Positions 1 through 10,486 of a DNA stretch of 64,000 nucleotides are shown here, one piece after another; position 1 is the stretch's first letter, and the number at the start of each line of letters is the position of its first letter. A model generated the notes under the pieces. It saw nothing but the letters and a program-made list of their open reading frames with translations. It made no database searches and had not been told where the DNA came from. Source of the stretch: Naasia aerilata (GTDB lineage Bacteria > Actinomycetota > Actinomycetes > Actinomycetales > Microbacteriaceae); assembly GCF_030296595.1 (NCBI RefSeq), contig NZ_AP027731.1, positions 2,294,001-2,358,000 of the forward strand, given 5' to 3'. A program made the position numbers and the translations under genes.

Positions 1-1180
1 GCGGAGCCGAGCAGCACCACCAGCGCCTCGCGGGCGAGGGAGAGCGTCGCGGCGAAGGTGAGGCCGGCCACGAGCCCCAGGATGACCCCGGGGAGAAGTC
101 GAGCAGCCGGGCGATGCCGACCGCGAGCGCGACGAACGCCAGGGAGCCCCAGCGGAACGCCACCGCCGGACGCAGGGACGAGTCGACGCGGGAGAGGATC
201 GCGCGCAGGAGCGCGAGGGCTGCCAGGTTGAAGACGAGCAGGCTGACGAGGTTCGTGAGGAAGAGGCGCAGCGACAGCAGGTTCGGCCCGAAGGCGGGAT
301 CGACGAACCCGACGATCGCCGCCGTCGCCACGAGGCCGGCCGCGAACCCCCACGGCCGGCTGCGCGCGGCCGTGCTCGGACTCCTCTCCGCGCGACGGCG
401 AGCGCGCAGCCGAAGCCAGAGGGCGTCCAGGCGAGGCGAGAGCACGGAGTCGAGCAGGGCGCTCGGATAGCCGACGACGAGCATCAGGACCACGGCGGAG
501 CCGCCGAGAACGGCCCCGCTCGTGGCGTTCAGCCGCACGTCGCCGATCCTGCGCAGCTCGCTGAGGACGCTGGGGTCGCCGAATCCGGTCGCGTCGAACG
601 CGCCCCGGACGGAGAGCTCGAGCAGCAGGGTCGGTGTCGTCAGGCTCTCGTCGAAGACGTAGTCCTCGCCGTCGAAGTAGCTGAGCTCCACGATGTTCTC
701 GCCCGTGGCCGCGTTGCCGAAGCGGGCGCGAACGGAGGAGGGCTCAGGGGTGATTCGCTCCAGCTCCGCGGCGGTGAGCGCCTGTCCGTCGGTGAAGTCC
801 ACCGCGGCCACGGCGCCGCCCTCGATCCAGCCCTGGTCCTCGAAGGACCGGAGGACTCCGACGACAGTCGAGAACGGCACGTCGCGATAGACGAGGTCGT
901 AGATCGCCCAACCATCGGCAGCGGGGAAGTCCCGGTCGGCGATCCGCGACGCGCAGTCCCAGGGGAAGGCGCGGACGGGCGGCGGCACGAGGGCCGGGTC
1001 GATGTCGAAGGGCGTCCGCCCGCTCTCGGCGAAGTAGGTGCCGGCGCAGCGGGACTCCGCGGTCGCCGCGGTGGCGGGCGCGGCGACCCCGGTGAGGATC
1101 AGCGCGAACAGGCCGGCGGCCGCGGCGCGGAGCGCCCAACGGCGGCGGTGCCGCGGGGCGGCGGCGGGGACGTGCGGCAT
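1..1180 (-). CDS. Secreted/membrane protein of unknown function, C-terminus outside window, frameshifted
   Basis: Not recognised. Reading from the ATG at 1180, an Arg-rich N-terminus and a hydrophobic stretch (residues about 16-38, ending in an Ala-rich cleavage-like region) look like a signal peptide. An extracytoplasmic domain of about 180 residues follows. At least four membrane segments come after residue 220, so the protein is anchored by a polytopic C-terminal half. The frame breaks at the CCCCGGGG run at 86-93; restoring one base there continues the last hydrophobic segment in frame to the window edge. The segment after the break stays hydrophobic and codon-biased only in the corrected frame, which argues for a sequence error. 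No catalytic motif is visible. Confidence is good for a real gene, poor for function. Confidence 0.7.
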   Translation of the reverse strand, partial: MPHVPAAAPRHRRRWALRAAAAGLFALILTGVAAPATAATAESRCAGTYFAESGRTPFDIDPALVPPPVRAFPWDCASRIADRDFPAADGWAIYDLVYRDVPFSTVVGVLRSFEDQGWIEGGAVAAVDFTDGQALTAAELERITPEPSSVRARFGNAATGENIVELSYFDGEDYVFDESLTTPTLLLELSVRGAFDATGFGDPSVLSELRRIGDVRLNATSGAVLGGSAVVLMLVVGYPSALLDSVLSPRLDALWLRLRARRRAERSPSTAARSRPWGFAAGLVATAAIVGFVDPAFGPNLLSLRLFLTNLVSLLVFNLAALALLRAILSRVDSSLRPAVAFRWGSLAFVALAVGIARLLDFSPGSSWGSWPASPSPRRSPSPARRWWCCSAP

Positions 1181-1289
1181 CGGACTCCTCCGGGAAGCGG
1201 GTACCCGGGAAGTGTGCCGCGCTCCTCACCGGTGGCGGAGCCTGATCGGCGGCCTGCTACCTTCCTGCAATCTCGGGCGGCCGGATCCC

Positions 1290-2090
1290 TCAGAGACCCA
1301 GGTGCCCGACCACCGCGTCGGCGACCGCTCGCATCCCGTCGGCGTTCGGATGGAACGGGGTGGGGGAGCCGAACCCCACCGAGAAGCCGTTCGCCCAGGG
1401 CTCTGCGGACCCCACCGCATGTTCGATGCTGAGCGCCGACACCTGTACGAGCTGGGCGCCGGTTCGCTCGGAGGCCGTCGCGAACGCCTCGGCGAGGCGC
1501 TCGCCGGTGGCGCGGAAGGCGGCGATGGCCGCGGTCGCGAAGGGCGCCTGCTCGCTCGGCACGGTGCTGGGCCCGAGCACGGTGAGGTAGTCGACCAGGA
1601 CCACCTCCGCCCGCGGCGCCCGCCGCCGGACCGCGTCGACGATCCGCACGAGGCCGGCGGCCGCGCGCTCGACGTCGGCCTCGGTCGGCATCGCCGGTGC
1701 CTGTTGCGGGGAGGAGCGGCGATTCCCAAGACGCGCCCGGACACCCGCCTGGGCGTGCGTGCGGAACCAGCTGCCCCAGGCGGCCGTCGTCATCCCGCTG
1801 ATGTAGCCCAGGTCGTTCCCGCCCGCGGTGAGAGTGACCAGGTCGGCGTCGACGGGGAGCCCCGCAAGCTGCGGAGGGTACCGGCGCAGGAGGATGCGCT
1901 GCGGGGTGTCGAGGATGGTCGCGGTCGTCGCACCCGACACGGTGAGGTCGGTGAGCCGGGCGCCGAGCCGCTCCGCGAGGAGGTGCGGATAGTTCCGGCG
2001 CGAGCGTCCGGCCACCCGGTCCTCGAGGGGCTGGATGCCGGGGCCCGCCGCGAAGGAGCTGCCGAGGGCTGCGAGGTGCTGGACCGTCAT
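1290..2090 (-). CDS. SGNH/GDSL-family hydrolase
   Basis: A 266-residue esterase or lipase-type hydrolase of the SGNH fold. Block I with the nucleophile is ALGSSFAAG near the N-terminus (residues about 8-16). The oxyanion block GGND lies near residue 90, and the Asp/His pair of block V is FHPNADGM near residue 245. Length is usual for bacterial family members. No signal peptide is evident, so it probably acts in the cytoplasm, although close relatives in actinobacteria are often secreted. The start ATG at 2090 immediately precedes the conserved block. It ends 109 bases from the start of the membrane protein and lies 24 bases downstream of the DUF302 gene on the same strand, so the two may share a transcript. 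The substrate is unknown. Confidence 0.85.
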   Translation of the reverse strand: MTVQHLAALGSSFAAGPGIQPLEDRVAGRSRRNYPHLLAERLGARLTDLTVSGATTATILDTPQRILLRRYPPQLAGLPVDADLVTLTAGGNDLGYISGMTTAAWGSWFRTHAQAGVRARLGNRRSSPQQAPAMPTEADVERAAAGLVRIVDAVRRRAPRAEVVLVDYLTVLGPSTVPSEQAPFATAAIAAFRATGERLAEAFATASERTGAQLVQVSALSIEHAVGSAEPWANGFSVGFGSPTPFHPNADGMRAVADAVVGHLGL

Positions 2091-2114
2091 CCGGTCAGTA
2101 TCGCAGTCCTCGGC

Positions 2115-2519
2115 TCAGGACGGGTCGGCCGCCTCCGGCACCTCGCTGAGCAGCAGCTTCATCACCAAGGCGAGCTTGTGCAGGGTGTCGACCCGGTCGG
2201 CGAGCGCGAAGGAGCCGGCCAGCGTCTCCAGGTCCCGGTAGGCGAGCCGGGTGACGCCGGCGTCATCCCAGATCAGCAGGCGCAGGGGCAGCTCGAGGCC
2301 GGCACGCGGGTCGGCCTGCATCACGGGCGTCCCGGCCGCGGGATTGCCGAAGACCAGCAGGACCTCGTCGGCGAGGGTGAACCCCGCATCCCGGGCGCCC
2401 TTCGCATGGTCGATGAGTGCGAAGAGGGTGAGGGCGCGCTCGTCGAGTCCGGCCCGGACGCGCTCGACGGTCTCCGCGACGGAGAGCGACGAGGTGCGGG
2501 TGATCAGGTCCTGCGGCAT
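2115..2519 (-). CDS. DUF302 domain protein
   Basis: A 134-residue single-domain protein. The order of a short helix with VAETVERVRAGL, then LFALIDHAKGA, then LLVFGNPAAGTPVMQ and the LPLRLLIWDD strand is the pattern of DUF302 proteins. These are small alpha/beta domains of unknown biochemical function often found near redox or heavy-metal genes. No membrane segment or signal peptide is present. It is followed 24 bases later by the GDSL hydrolase on the same strand. The assignment rests on recognisable motif order, not on a search. Confidence 0.8.
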   Translation of the reverse strand: MPQDLITRTSSLSVAETVERVRAGLDERALTLFALIDHAKGARDAGFTLADEVLLVFGNPAAGTPVMQADPRAGLELPLRLLIWDDAGVTRLAYRDLETLAGSFALADRVDTLHKLALVMKLLLSEVPEAADPS

Positions 2520-2577
2520 GGCGTCCTCGTTCCTCTGCGGGCCGTCGGCGCCGAGTGTATGACCGGCGCGGCCCTGT

Positions 2578-2637
2578 CCGCACCACTCCGGGCTCTCCGC
2601 ATCGGTCTCCGGTTGCGGTTCGTCCGAAGTGATGCGG
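2578..2637. repeat. 60-base palindrome family, copy A (degenerate left arm)
   Basis: Same length and layout as copies at 27603-27662 and 46498-46557: it starts CCGCA, carries the loop core CGGTCTCCGGTTGCGG and ends GTGATGCGG. The left arm has several changes that weaken the stem. It lies 3' of the Clp ATPase gene, next to that gene's own terminator hairpin. Confidence 0.8.
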
Positions 2638-2644
2638 GCAGCAC

Positions 2645-2683
2645 GCGAAAGAGGCCGCCCCAGGAAGGGACGGCCTCTTTCGC
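2645..2683 (-). terminator. Terminator hairpin after the Clp ATPase gene
   Basis: A perfect 12-base stem (GCGAAAGAGGCC paired with GGCCTCTTTCGC) with a 15-base loop lies 11 bases downstream of the stop codon on the minus strand. It has no long U tract. Confidence 0.7.
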
Positions 2684-2693
2684 GGAGCGCTGC

Positions 2694-5231
<2,538 letters not shown>

Positions 5232-5250
5232 AGAAACCTCCAGGTAGAAA

Positions 5251-5271
5251 CTTGAGTGTGTTCGACTCAAG
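5251..5271. promoter_or_regulatory. HAIR operator (HspR-binding inverted repeat)
   Basis: CTTGAGT, seven bases, ACTCAAG: an exact match to the HAIR consensus bound by the actinobacterial heat-shock repressor HspR. On the minus strand it sits just 5' of the GGAGG of the Clp ATPase gene, and a TTATCT hexamer (5269-5274) overlapping its edge could be the -10. The divergent J-domain gene begins 114 bases away and may be co-controlled. Confidence 0.92.
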
Positions 5272-5384
5272 ATAACGCTGGCGCGGCGGCGGTATTCCCG
5301 GCCTCGACGTTGCTCCCGCGAACCGCGCAGGTGGGGCCCGGTAGGGTGGCGCCTCGGAGCGGCGACGGCCGCGGGAAGCGAAGG

Positions 5385-6311
5385 ATGTCCGACAGTCCGG
5401 TCTCGGAGTCGCCATACGAGGCGCTCGGCGTTCCCTCGAGCGCGTCCGAGGACGAGCTCCGGCGCGCCTACCGACGGCTGCTGCGCGAGACGCATCCGGA
5501 CACCGGGGGAGATCCGACGCGGTTCATCGCCGTCCAGCGGGCGTGGGAGCTGATCGGGACCCCGGCGGCGCGGGCGGACTACGACCGCGGCCACACGTAC
5601 AGTCCCGGCGGCAGCGAGCGCGTCTCGTGGGCTCCGCCGCCTCGCGCGTCCTCGGCCCCGTCGAGCACCAGGCCGGGTGCGCGCTCGTACGGGCACCCGG
5701 GCGGCTGGCGGCGGGAGCGCTTCCTGCGCCTGCTGCAGGAGTGGGTGGGGCGGGGCGTGGCCATCGACGACCCCTACGACCCGGCGCTCGTCCGCCGCGC
5801 TCCCCGGGAGCTGCGGCGCATCCTGGCCGACGCTCTCGCCGAGGAGGCGACCGCGCGCCTCGTGAGCGAGCTGGGCATCGGCTACACCGTCTGGCACGAC
5901 GTCGCGACGGGCGAGCCGGAGGACAAGCTCGACCATGTCGTCCTCGGGCCGACCGGACTCTTCGCAATCCTCTCGGAGGACTTCGGCGGCGTGGTGCGGG
6001 TCCGCCGCGGTGAGGTCGACGGCGTCTCCGTGGAGGGCGATCGGCCTCTGCACGCGCTCGCGAGCCGCGCGCGAGTGATCGCCCGCGCCGCCCGCATCAA
6101 GTTCGGCGGCCTCCTGCTGGTGGTGCCCGACGACGAGCTCGAGGAGCCCTACGTCGTGGCGGGCTCCTCCCGCGGCGCTTTGATGGCGGTCGTGCGGCGC
6201 TCCGTGCTGCCGGCCCTCCTGCGCGACGGCCTCCCCGGGGCCCGCACGGTCGGTGGCACGGAGCTCTTCGACCTCCGGACCCGGCTGCAGACGGTCATCA
6301 CCTTCGTCTGA
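5385..6311 (+). CDS. J-domain protein fused to a NERD-like domain
   Basis: 308 residues. The N-terminal 65 residues form a J domain: YEALGVPSSASEDELRRAYR, then the HPD motif in ETHPDTGGD, then the helix ending ARADYDRG. A Pro/Ser-rich linker (about 70-110) follows. Residues about 150-270 resemble the NERD nuclease-related domain (LDHVVLGPTGLFAIL), but the Glu-x-Lys normally found after this strand is replaced by SED, so nuclease activity is doubtful. The start ATG at 5385 has GAAGG upstream and begins the J domain; the frame is open further 5' without coding character. The J domain should recruit DnaK, and the neighbour across a HAIR operator is a Clp ATPase, so a role in protein quality control is inferred. 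Confidence 0.8.
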   Translation: MSDSPVSESPYEALGVPSSASEDELRRAYRRLLRETHPDTGGDPTRFIAVQRAWELIGTPAARADYDRGHTYSPGGSERVSWAPPPRASSAPSSTRPGARSYGHPGGWRRERFLRLLQEWVGRGVAIDDPYDPALVRRAPRELRRILADALAEEATARLVSELGIGYTVWHDVATGEPEDKLDHVVLGPTGLFAILSEDFGGVVRVRRGEVDGVSVEGDRPLHALASRARVIARAARIKFGGLLLVVPDDELEEPYVVAGSSRGALMAVVRRSVLPALLRDGLPGARTVGGTELFDLRTRLQTVITFV

Positions 6312-6321
6312 CCCCACACAA

Positions 6322-6375
6322 GTACGTTCCGGCCCGACCGGTGCGCTCCGCCGTGCCATCCGGGCCGGAACGTAC
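6322..6375. repeat. 54-base palindrome family, copy 1
   Basis: Outer arms GTACGTTCCGGCCCG and CGGGCCGGAACGTAC pair perfectly over 15 bases; the inner part GGTGCGCTCCGCCGTGCC can form a second stem. It lies between two converging genes. The second copy at 60241-60294 has compensating changes in the stem (GTAC/GTAC becomes GCAC/GTGC). It could act as a bidirectional terminator. Confidence 0.85.
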
Positions 6376-6389
6376 CAGCCCCGCCGGGG

Positions 6390-7705
6390 TCAGCTGGGGA
6401 CGCCGCCCTCCAGGTGCGACTCGACCGTGGTGTCCTTCGGCGCCGGCGCCGCCTGGTCGACGCCGGCCTCGGCGTCGGCGGGCGGCTCGATGGGGGTGCG
6501 GCGTCGGGCCGCGACGACGATCGCCAGCAGGAGGCCTGCGGTGAGGACGATCAGGAGGGCGGCGCCGATCCCGACCGACACGCTCGCGCCCAGACCGGCG
6601 CCGAGCACGCCGATCAGGAGGCCGCTGCCCACCCGGAAGCCCTGCGACGTCATCACGTAGGCGCCGAGGAATCGGCCGCGCCGGTCGACCGGGGCGGCGA
6701 GCTGCACGAGCGCCTGAGAGGTCGACGACGACACGAGGCTGCTGGCGCCCGCCACCGCGAGAGCCAGGACCGAGAGGGGAAGCTCCGCGAGACGGCGAAG
6801 ACGGCGACCGCCACGGCGAACACGAGTCCCGTGCCGACGGAGAGCCGCGTGCTGACCCGGATGCGGCCGATCGCCTCCAGCGTGATGCCGCCGATCACCG
6901 CGCCTCCCGCCATCGAGACGAGGAGCAGCCCGTAGCCGAGGCCGGACTGGCTGAGGCCGAGGATGTCGCCGAAATCGGGAAGCAGGGGCACGAACGCCGT
7001 GCCCACGAAGAAGGCGACTGCACCCTGCAGGACCATCGCGATGAGGATCGCCGGGTAGCGCGGCACCTCGCGCAGCACGTGCACGATGTCGAGAAGCCGG
7101 ACGCGCTCGCGATGGGCGACGCGCACGTGCCCGGTGAACGGGGTGAGGAAGAGGTAGACGATGAACGGCACGTAGATGAGGACGTTCACCGCGAGGCCGA
7201 GAACCGGACCGACAGTGAAGAGGAGGGCGGCGCCCACCGCGGGCCCGACGAGCGCCCCGACGTTGAGGCCGGTCGCCATGAGCCGCACGGCGCCGGGCAG
7301 CTCCTCCGGACCGACCATGTCGTAGAGCATGAGCTGCTCCGCGGGTCCCCAGATCGCCGCCGCGAGGCCGTGGACGATCAGCAGGACCATGCAGTGCCAG
7401 GGCTGCAGCGTGCCGGTGCCGATCAGGACCGCCCAGCCCACCGATACCGACATGAAGAGGGCGGCGGCGACCTGCACGATCCGGCGGCAGTCGAAGCGGT
7501 CGGCGAGGGCGCCGAGCGGGATCGAAAGCAGGAGGTGCGGCAGCCAGTGGCTCACCACGGCGAATCCGGCCAGCGGGACGGAGTGGAAGCTCTGCCACAT
7601 CACCCAGTAGGTGATCGCGTGCTCGGTGAGGTCGCCCGTCATCATGAGCATGGCTCCGCCGAGATAGCCCTTGTACCAGGGCGCTCTCAGCGCGGCGAAT
7701 CTCAC
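6390..7705 (-). CDS. Major facilitator superfamily transporter, frameshifted
   Basis: About 438 residues when one base is restored in the GGGG run at 6776-6779; uncorrected, the frame ends early and the C-terminal three or four membrane helices are lost. The protein has about 12 hydrophobic segments and the MFS loop signature PLGALADRFDCRRI between helices 2 and 3. The overall pattern, with a short hydrophilic C-tail, is like the MFS_3 group (EntS-like exporters of siderophores or drugs). The GTG start at 7705 follows a gap with the divergent EI24 gene at 7769. The substrate cannot be inferred. Interruption is most likely a sequence error because the downstream frame keeps helix character. 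Confidence 0.8.
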
Positions 7706-7768
7706 CGGTTCAGCCTAGGAGCCCGAGCGCCGCCCCTCGCGCCACCTCCGGCTCGGTAGGTTCGGAGG

Positions 7769-8563
7769 ATGGAGACGACGAGGCCGGCTCAGGGCCGCGG
7801 GCTGTCCGCGTTCGGTGCCGGCATCGGCACCTTCTTCCGCGGCTTCGGGCTGTGGTCCACCTCGCCAGGACTGATGGCGCTCGGCGCCGTGCCCGCCCTG
7901 ATCGTCGGCGTCCTCGTGATCGGCGTCCTCGTCCTCCTCGGCCTCAACATCGACGGCATCGCCGCCTGGATCACGCCCTTCGCGGACCGCTGGGAAGAGG
8001 TGTGGCGCACCGCCTTCCGGTTCGCCGTCGCGCTCGCCCTGCTCGTGCTCGCCATCCTCGTCGCGGTCTCGACGTTCACGGCGGTGACCCTTGCGGTCGG
8101 CGATCCCTTCTACGAGCGGATCTGGCTCGCGGTCGAGCGCCGTCTGGGGAGCTTCGAGGCGGTGGAGGTGGGGTTCTGGGCCTCGGTGCGCCGGGGGATC
8201 GCGAGCGGGCTCAAACTCGTGTCGCTGTCCGTCGCGCTCGGCCTGGGGGTCTTCGCCCTCGGCCTGATCCCGGTCGTCGGCGGCGTCCTCGGCTTCACCG
8301 TCGGAGCGCTCGGCGGCGGCTGGCTCGTGGCGACCGAGCTGCTCGGTCGCCCGCTCGACGCCCGCAACCTGCCGCCGGCCGTGCAGCGCTCGCTGCGGCG
8401 GCGGAACCGAGCGCGCGTCCTCGGGTTCGGCGTCGCGGTGTACCTGGTGTTCCTCATCCCGTTCGCGGCGATCCTCGCGACCCCCGCAGCGGTCGCCGGC
8501 TCGGCGGTGCTGGCGCGCCGCCTCCTCGAGTCGGCGGGACCGGCGGAGCTCGCGCGGCGCTGA
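7769..8563 (+). CDS. EI24 domain-containing membrane protein
   Basis: 264 residues with about six hydrophobic segments. The opening FGAGIGTFFRGFGLWSTSPGLM, the motif VGDPFYERIW after the third segment and the long helix that follows are typical of the EI24/CysZ-like family. CysZ is a sulfate transporter in proteobacteria; actinobacterial members are uncharacterised. The ATG at 7769 is the natural start. The gene stands alone, divergent from the MFS transporter, and its 3' side carries a cluster of dispersed repeats at 8601-8736. Sulfate transport is not supported by any neighbour. Confidence 0.82.
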   Translation: METTRPAQGRGLSAFGAGIGTFFRGFGLWSTSPGLMALGAVPALIVGVLVIGVLVLLGLNIDGIAAWITPFADRWEEVWRTAFRFAVALALLVLAILVAVSTFTAVTLAVGDPFYERIWLAVERRLGSFEAVEVGFWASVRRGIASGLKLVSLSVALGLGVFALGLIPVVGGVLGFTVGALGGGWLVATELLGRPLDARNLPPAVQRSLRRRNRARVLGFGVAVYLVFLIPFAAILATPAAVAGSAVLARRLLESAGPAELARR

Positions 8564-8600
8564 CGGGCCCTCTCTCTCTGGGCTCCTCTGCGTCGGGTGC

Positions 8601-8736
8601 TGATTTCGAGACGCTCGCTTCGCGAGCTCCTCAATCAGCGGGTCGAGGGGTGATGCGGCGCGGATCCGCCCGAGCTCCTCAATCAGCGGGCTCTCAACCG
8701 ATGATTGAGGAGCGCCGCAGGCGCGTCTCGAAATCA
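8601..8736. repeat. TTTCGAGAC / TGATTGAGG dispersed repeat, two facing copies plus a fragment
   Basis: One unit at 8601-8637 begins TGATTTCGAGACGCTCGC and ends GAGCTCCTCAATCA. An inverted unit at 8702-8736 begins TGATTGAGGAGCGCCGCAGG and ends CGTCTCGAAATCA. A partial unit GAGCTCCTCAATCAGCGG lies between them (about 8672-8689). Another copy is at 54909-54944. The whole can fold into a long hairpin in the 200-base gap between two converging genes. Confidence 0.85.
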
Positions 8737-8762
8737 GGCCCGATCAGTGAGACCTGCGTCCC

Positions 8763-9269
8763 TCAGGCGAGCTCGAGCGGCGTGACCGTCTTGGTGGCCG
8801 ACGACCACAGGCGGGCCGCGTCCGCGGTGCCGTCGATCGCGCGCTTCGGGTCGAGCAGAGTGAGGGCGGCCGCCAGCTGCTCGCCGCTGAGCCGCCGAGC
8901 GAGGGTCACGTGCGGGGTCCAGGCGCCCGGCCGGGTCAGCCGGTCGATGCCCGGGCGCTCGCCGACCTCCTCGTGCAGGATGCGGTGCACCTCCAGCAGC
9001 GCGGCGCTCGGCCGCACGAGGCGGGCGAGCAGGAACCCCCGCCGAGCGGAGCCGAAGATCACCGGACTGGCGACCGTGACGGGGATCGGGAGACCGACGA
9101 TGCGCGGCGGGTCGAGAGGCTCCTCCGAGTAGAGCAGGGTCACGTGCGGCCGGTTCGACTCACCGGTGTGCCGGGCCTGGCTCGGGAGGTCGGCCTCGCG
9201 CAGCGCGGTCCACTCGGCAACGAGCTCCTGCTCGGCGACGGGATCCAGGAGCAGCTCGATGCTCGGCAT
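8763..9269 (-). CDS. 2'-5' RNA ligase-like 2H phosphoesterase
   Basis: 168 residues. Two copies of the defining H-x-T motif are visible: HVTLLYS near residue 43 and HVTLARR near residue 120, spaced as in the 2H superfamily (LigT/CPDase fold), which hydrolyses or ligates 2',5' or cyclic phosphodiester bonds. The start ATG at 9269 lies only 10 bases after the stop of the acyl-CoA dehydrogenase-like gene on the same strand, so the two are probably co-transcribed. An open frame extends further 5' but runs through the neighbour. The true substrate is unknown. Confidence 0.85.
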   Translation of the reverse strand: MPSIELLLDPVAEQELVAEWTALREADLPSQARHTGESNRPHVTLLYSEEPLDPPRIVGLPIPVTVASPVIFGSARRGFLLARLVRPSAALLEVHRILHEEVGERPGIDRLTRPGAWTPHVTLARRLSGEQLAAALTLLDPKRAIDGTADAARLWSSATKTVTPLELA

Positions 9270-9279
9270 CCTCAGCGCC

Positions 9280-10434
9280 TCACGGGATAGGGCCGAGGAG
9301 GGCCGTCGCGACGGTCCCGTGTGCCGACTCGTCGTCGGAGGGGTGGAACATCCCGGCCAGCACGTCGCGATAGAGCCGGGACAGCTCGGCTGAGTTGGAG
9401 TACGACGAGCCGCCCGAGACCCGGATCGCCTTGTCCACAACATCCCGCGCCGTCTCGGTGGCGCGGATCTTGACGCCGACGAGCTTCCGGAACCACTGGC
9501 TCCCGTGGTCAGCGAGCTCGTCCACGTCCCTCGCGATCGCGTCGATCTGAGGCGGCAGGGCGTCGTACGCGAGGGCGGCATCCGCGATCCGCCACCGGAG
9601 GTCGGGGTCGGAGGCGAGCGGTGCCCCGTCGTTCTTCATCGACGTGCGCCGGTGCACGGCGGCGACCGCGAGCTCGAGCGCGCGCGACGCGATTCCGGTG
9701 TACACCGAGGCCAGCAGGACCTCGAAGTTGGCGAAGATGCCGAAGATCAGCGGATCGGGGTTGGGGCCGGGATCGAGGCGGCGGAACACGCGGTCCGGCG
9801 CGGCCTTCGCTCCCTCCAGGACGGTGGTGCTGCTCTGGGTGGCCCGCATGCCCAGCGTGTCCCAGTCGTCGAGGATCCGGAAGCCGCCGTCCTCACGCCG
9901 CAGGAACGCGTGGACGAGCTTCGGTGCGTCCTCCGACGTCGTGTCGAGACCGAAGAGCCCGAGCCGGGTCCAGGCGGGCGACAGCGATGTGAACACCTTC
10001 GTGCCGGTGAAGCGGTAGCCGCCGTCCGGTTCCGGGGCCGCCTCGGTGCGCGAGCCGAAGAGCACGAGGTCGTTGCCGGCCTCGCTGATCCCGAAGCCGA
10101 ACACCTCGCCCGCCGCCGCCTCCTCGAGCACGAAGTCGAGGAAGTCCAGGCCGCGGTCGTGCACGGCCTTGGCGACGCCCGTCCAGACCAAGTGCATGTT
10201 GACGCCGAGCGCGGTGGCGGGGGCGGCGGCCGCGAGCCGCTGCTGCTCCCTGGCGACCTCGCGGAGGGTCAGGCCCTGCCCGCCGAACGACTCGGGGACG
10301 AGGGCCCTGAGGTAGCCGGCTTCCGCAAGCTCTGCGAGGTCCTCCGTGAAGAAGCGGTTCTCCCGGTCGTACTCCGGTGCGCGCGAGCGGATCCTCTCGA
10401 GGAGCTCGTCGGAGAGCAGCTGGCGGTCGGTCAT
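9280..10434 (-). CDS. Acyl-CoA dehydrogenase family flavoprotein
   Basis: 384 residues, the usual length of the acyl-CoA dehydrogenase fold. The N-terminal helical domain holds GGQGLTLREVAREQQRLA. The middle beta domain holds FGFGISEAGND, corresponding to the flavin/substrate motif, and TGTKVFTSLSPA. The C-terminal helical bundle holds RVSGGSSYSNS. It may equally belong to the DszC/SfnB-like flavin monooxygenase branch of this fold. ATG at 10434 is preferred because GAGAGG lies six bases upstream; a second ATG at 10440 is too close to it. The downstream RNA ligase-like gene starts 10 bases after the stop. The substrate is unknown. Confidence 0.83.
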   Translation of the reverse strand: MTDRQLLSDELLERIRSRAPEYDRENRFFTEDLAELAEAGYLRALVPESFGGQGLTLREVAREQQRLAAAAPATALGVNMHLVWTGVAKAVHDRGLDFLDFVLEEAAAGEVFGFGISEAGNDLVLFGSRTEAAPEPDGGYRFTGTKVFTSLSPAWTRLGLFGLDTTSEDAPKLVHAFLRREDGGFRILDDWDTLGMRATQSSTTVLEGAKAAPDRVFRRLDPGPNPDPLIFGIFANFEVLLASVYTGIASRALELAVAAVHRRTSMKNDGAPLASDPDLRWRIADAALAYDALPPQIDAIARDVDELADHGSQWFRKLVGVKIRATETARDVVDKAIRVSGGSSYSNSAELSRLYRDVLAGMFHPSDDESAHGTVATALLGPIP

Positions 10435-10486
10435 CGGCATCCTCTCGGCGGCGGCGTCCTTCACGTTACGCCCTCGGTCGGTCCGC

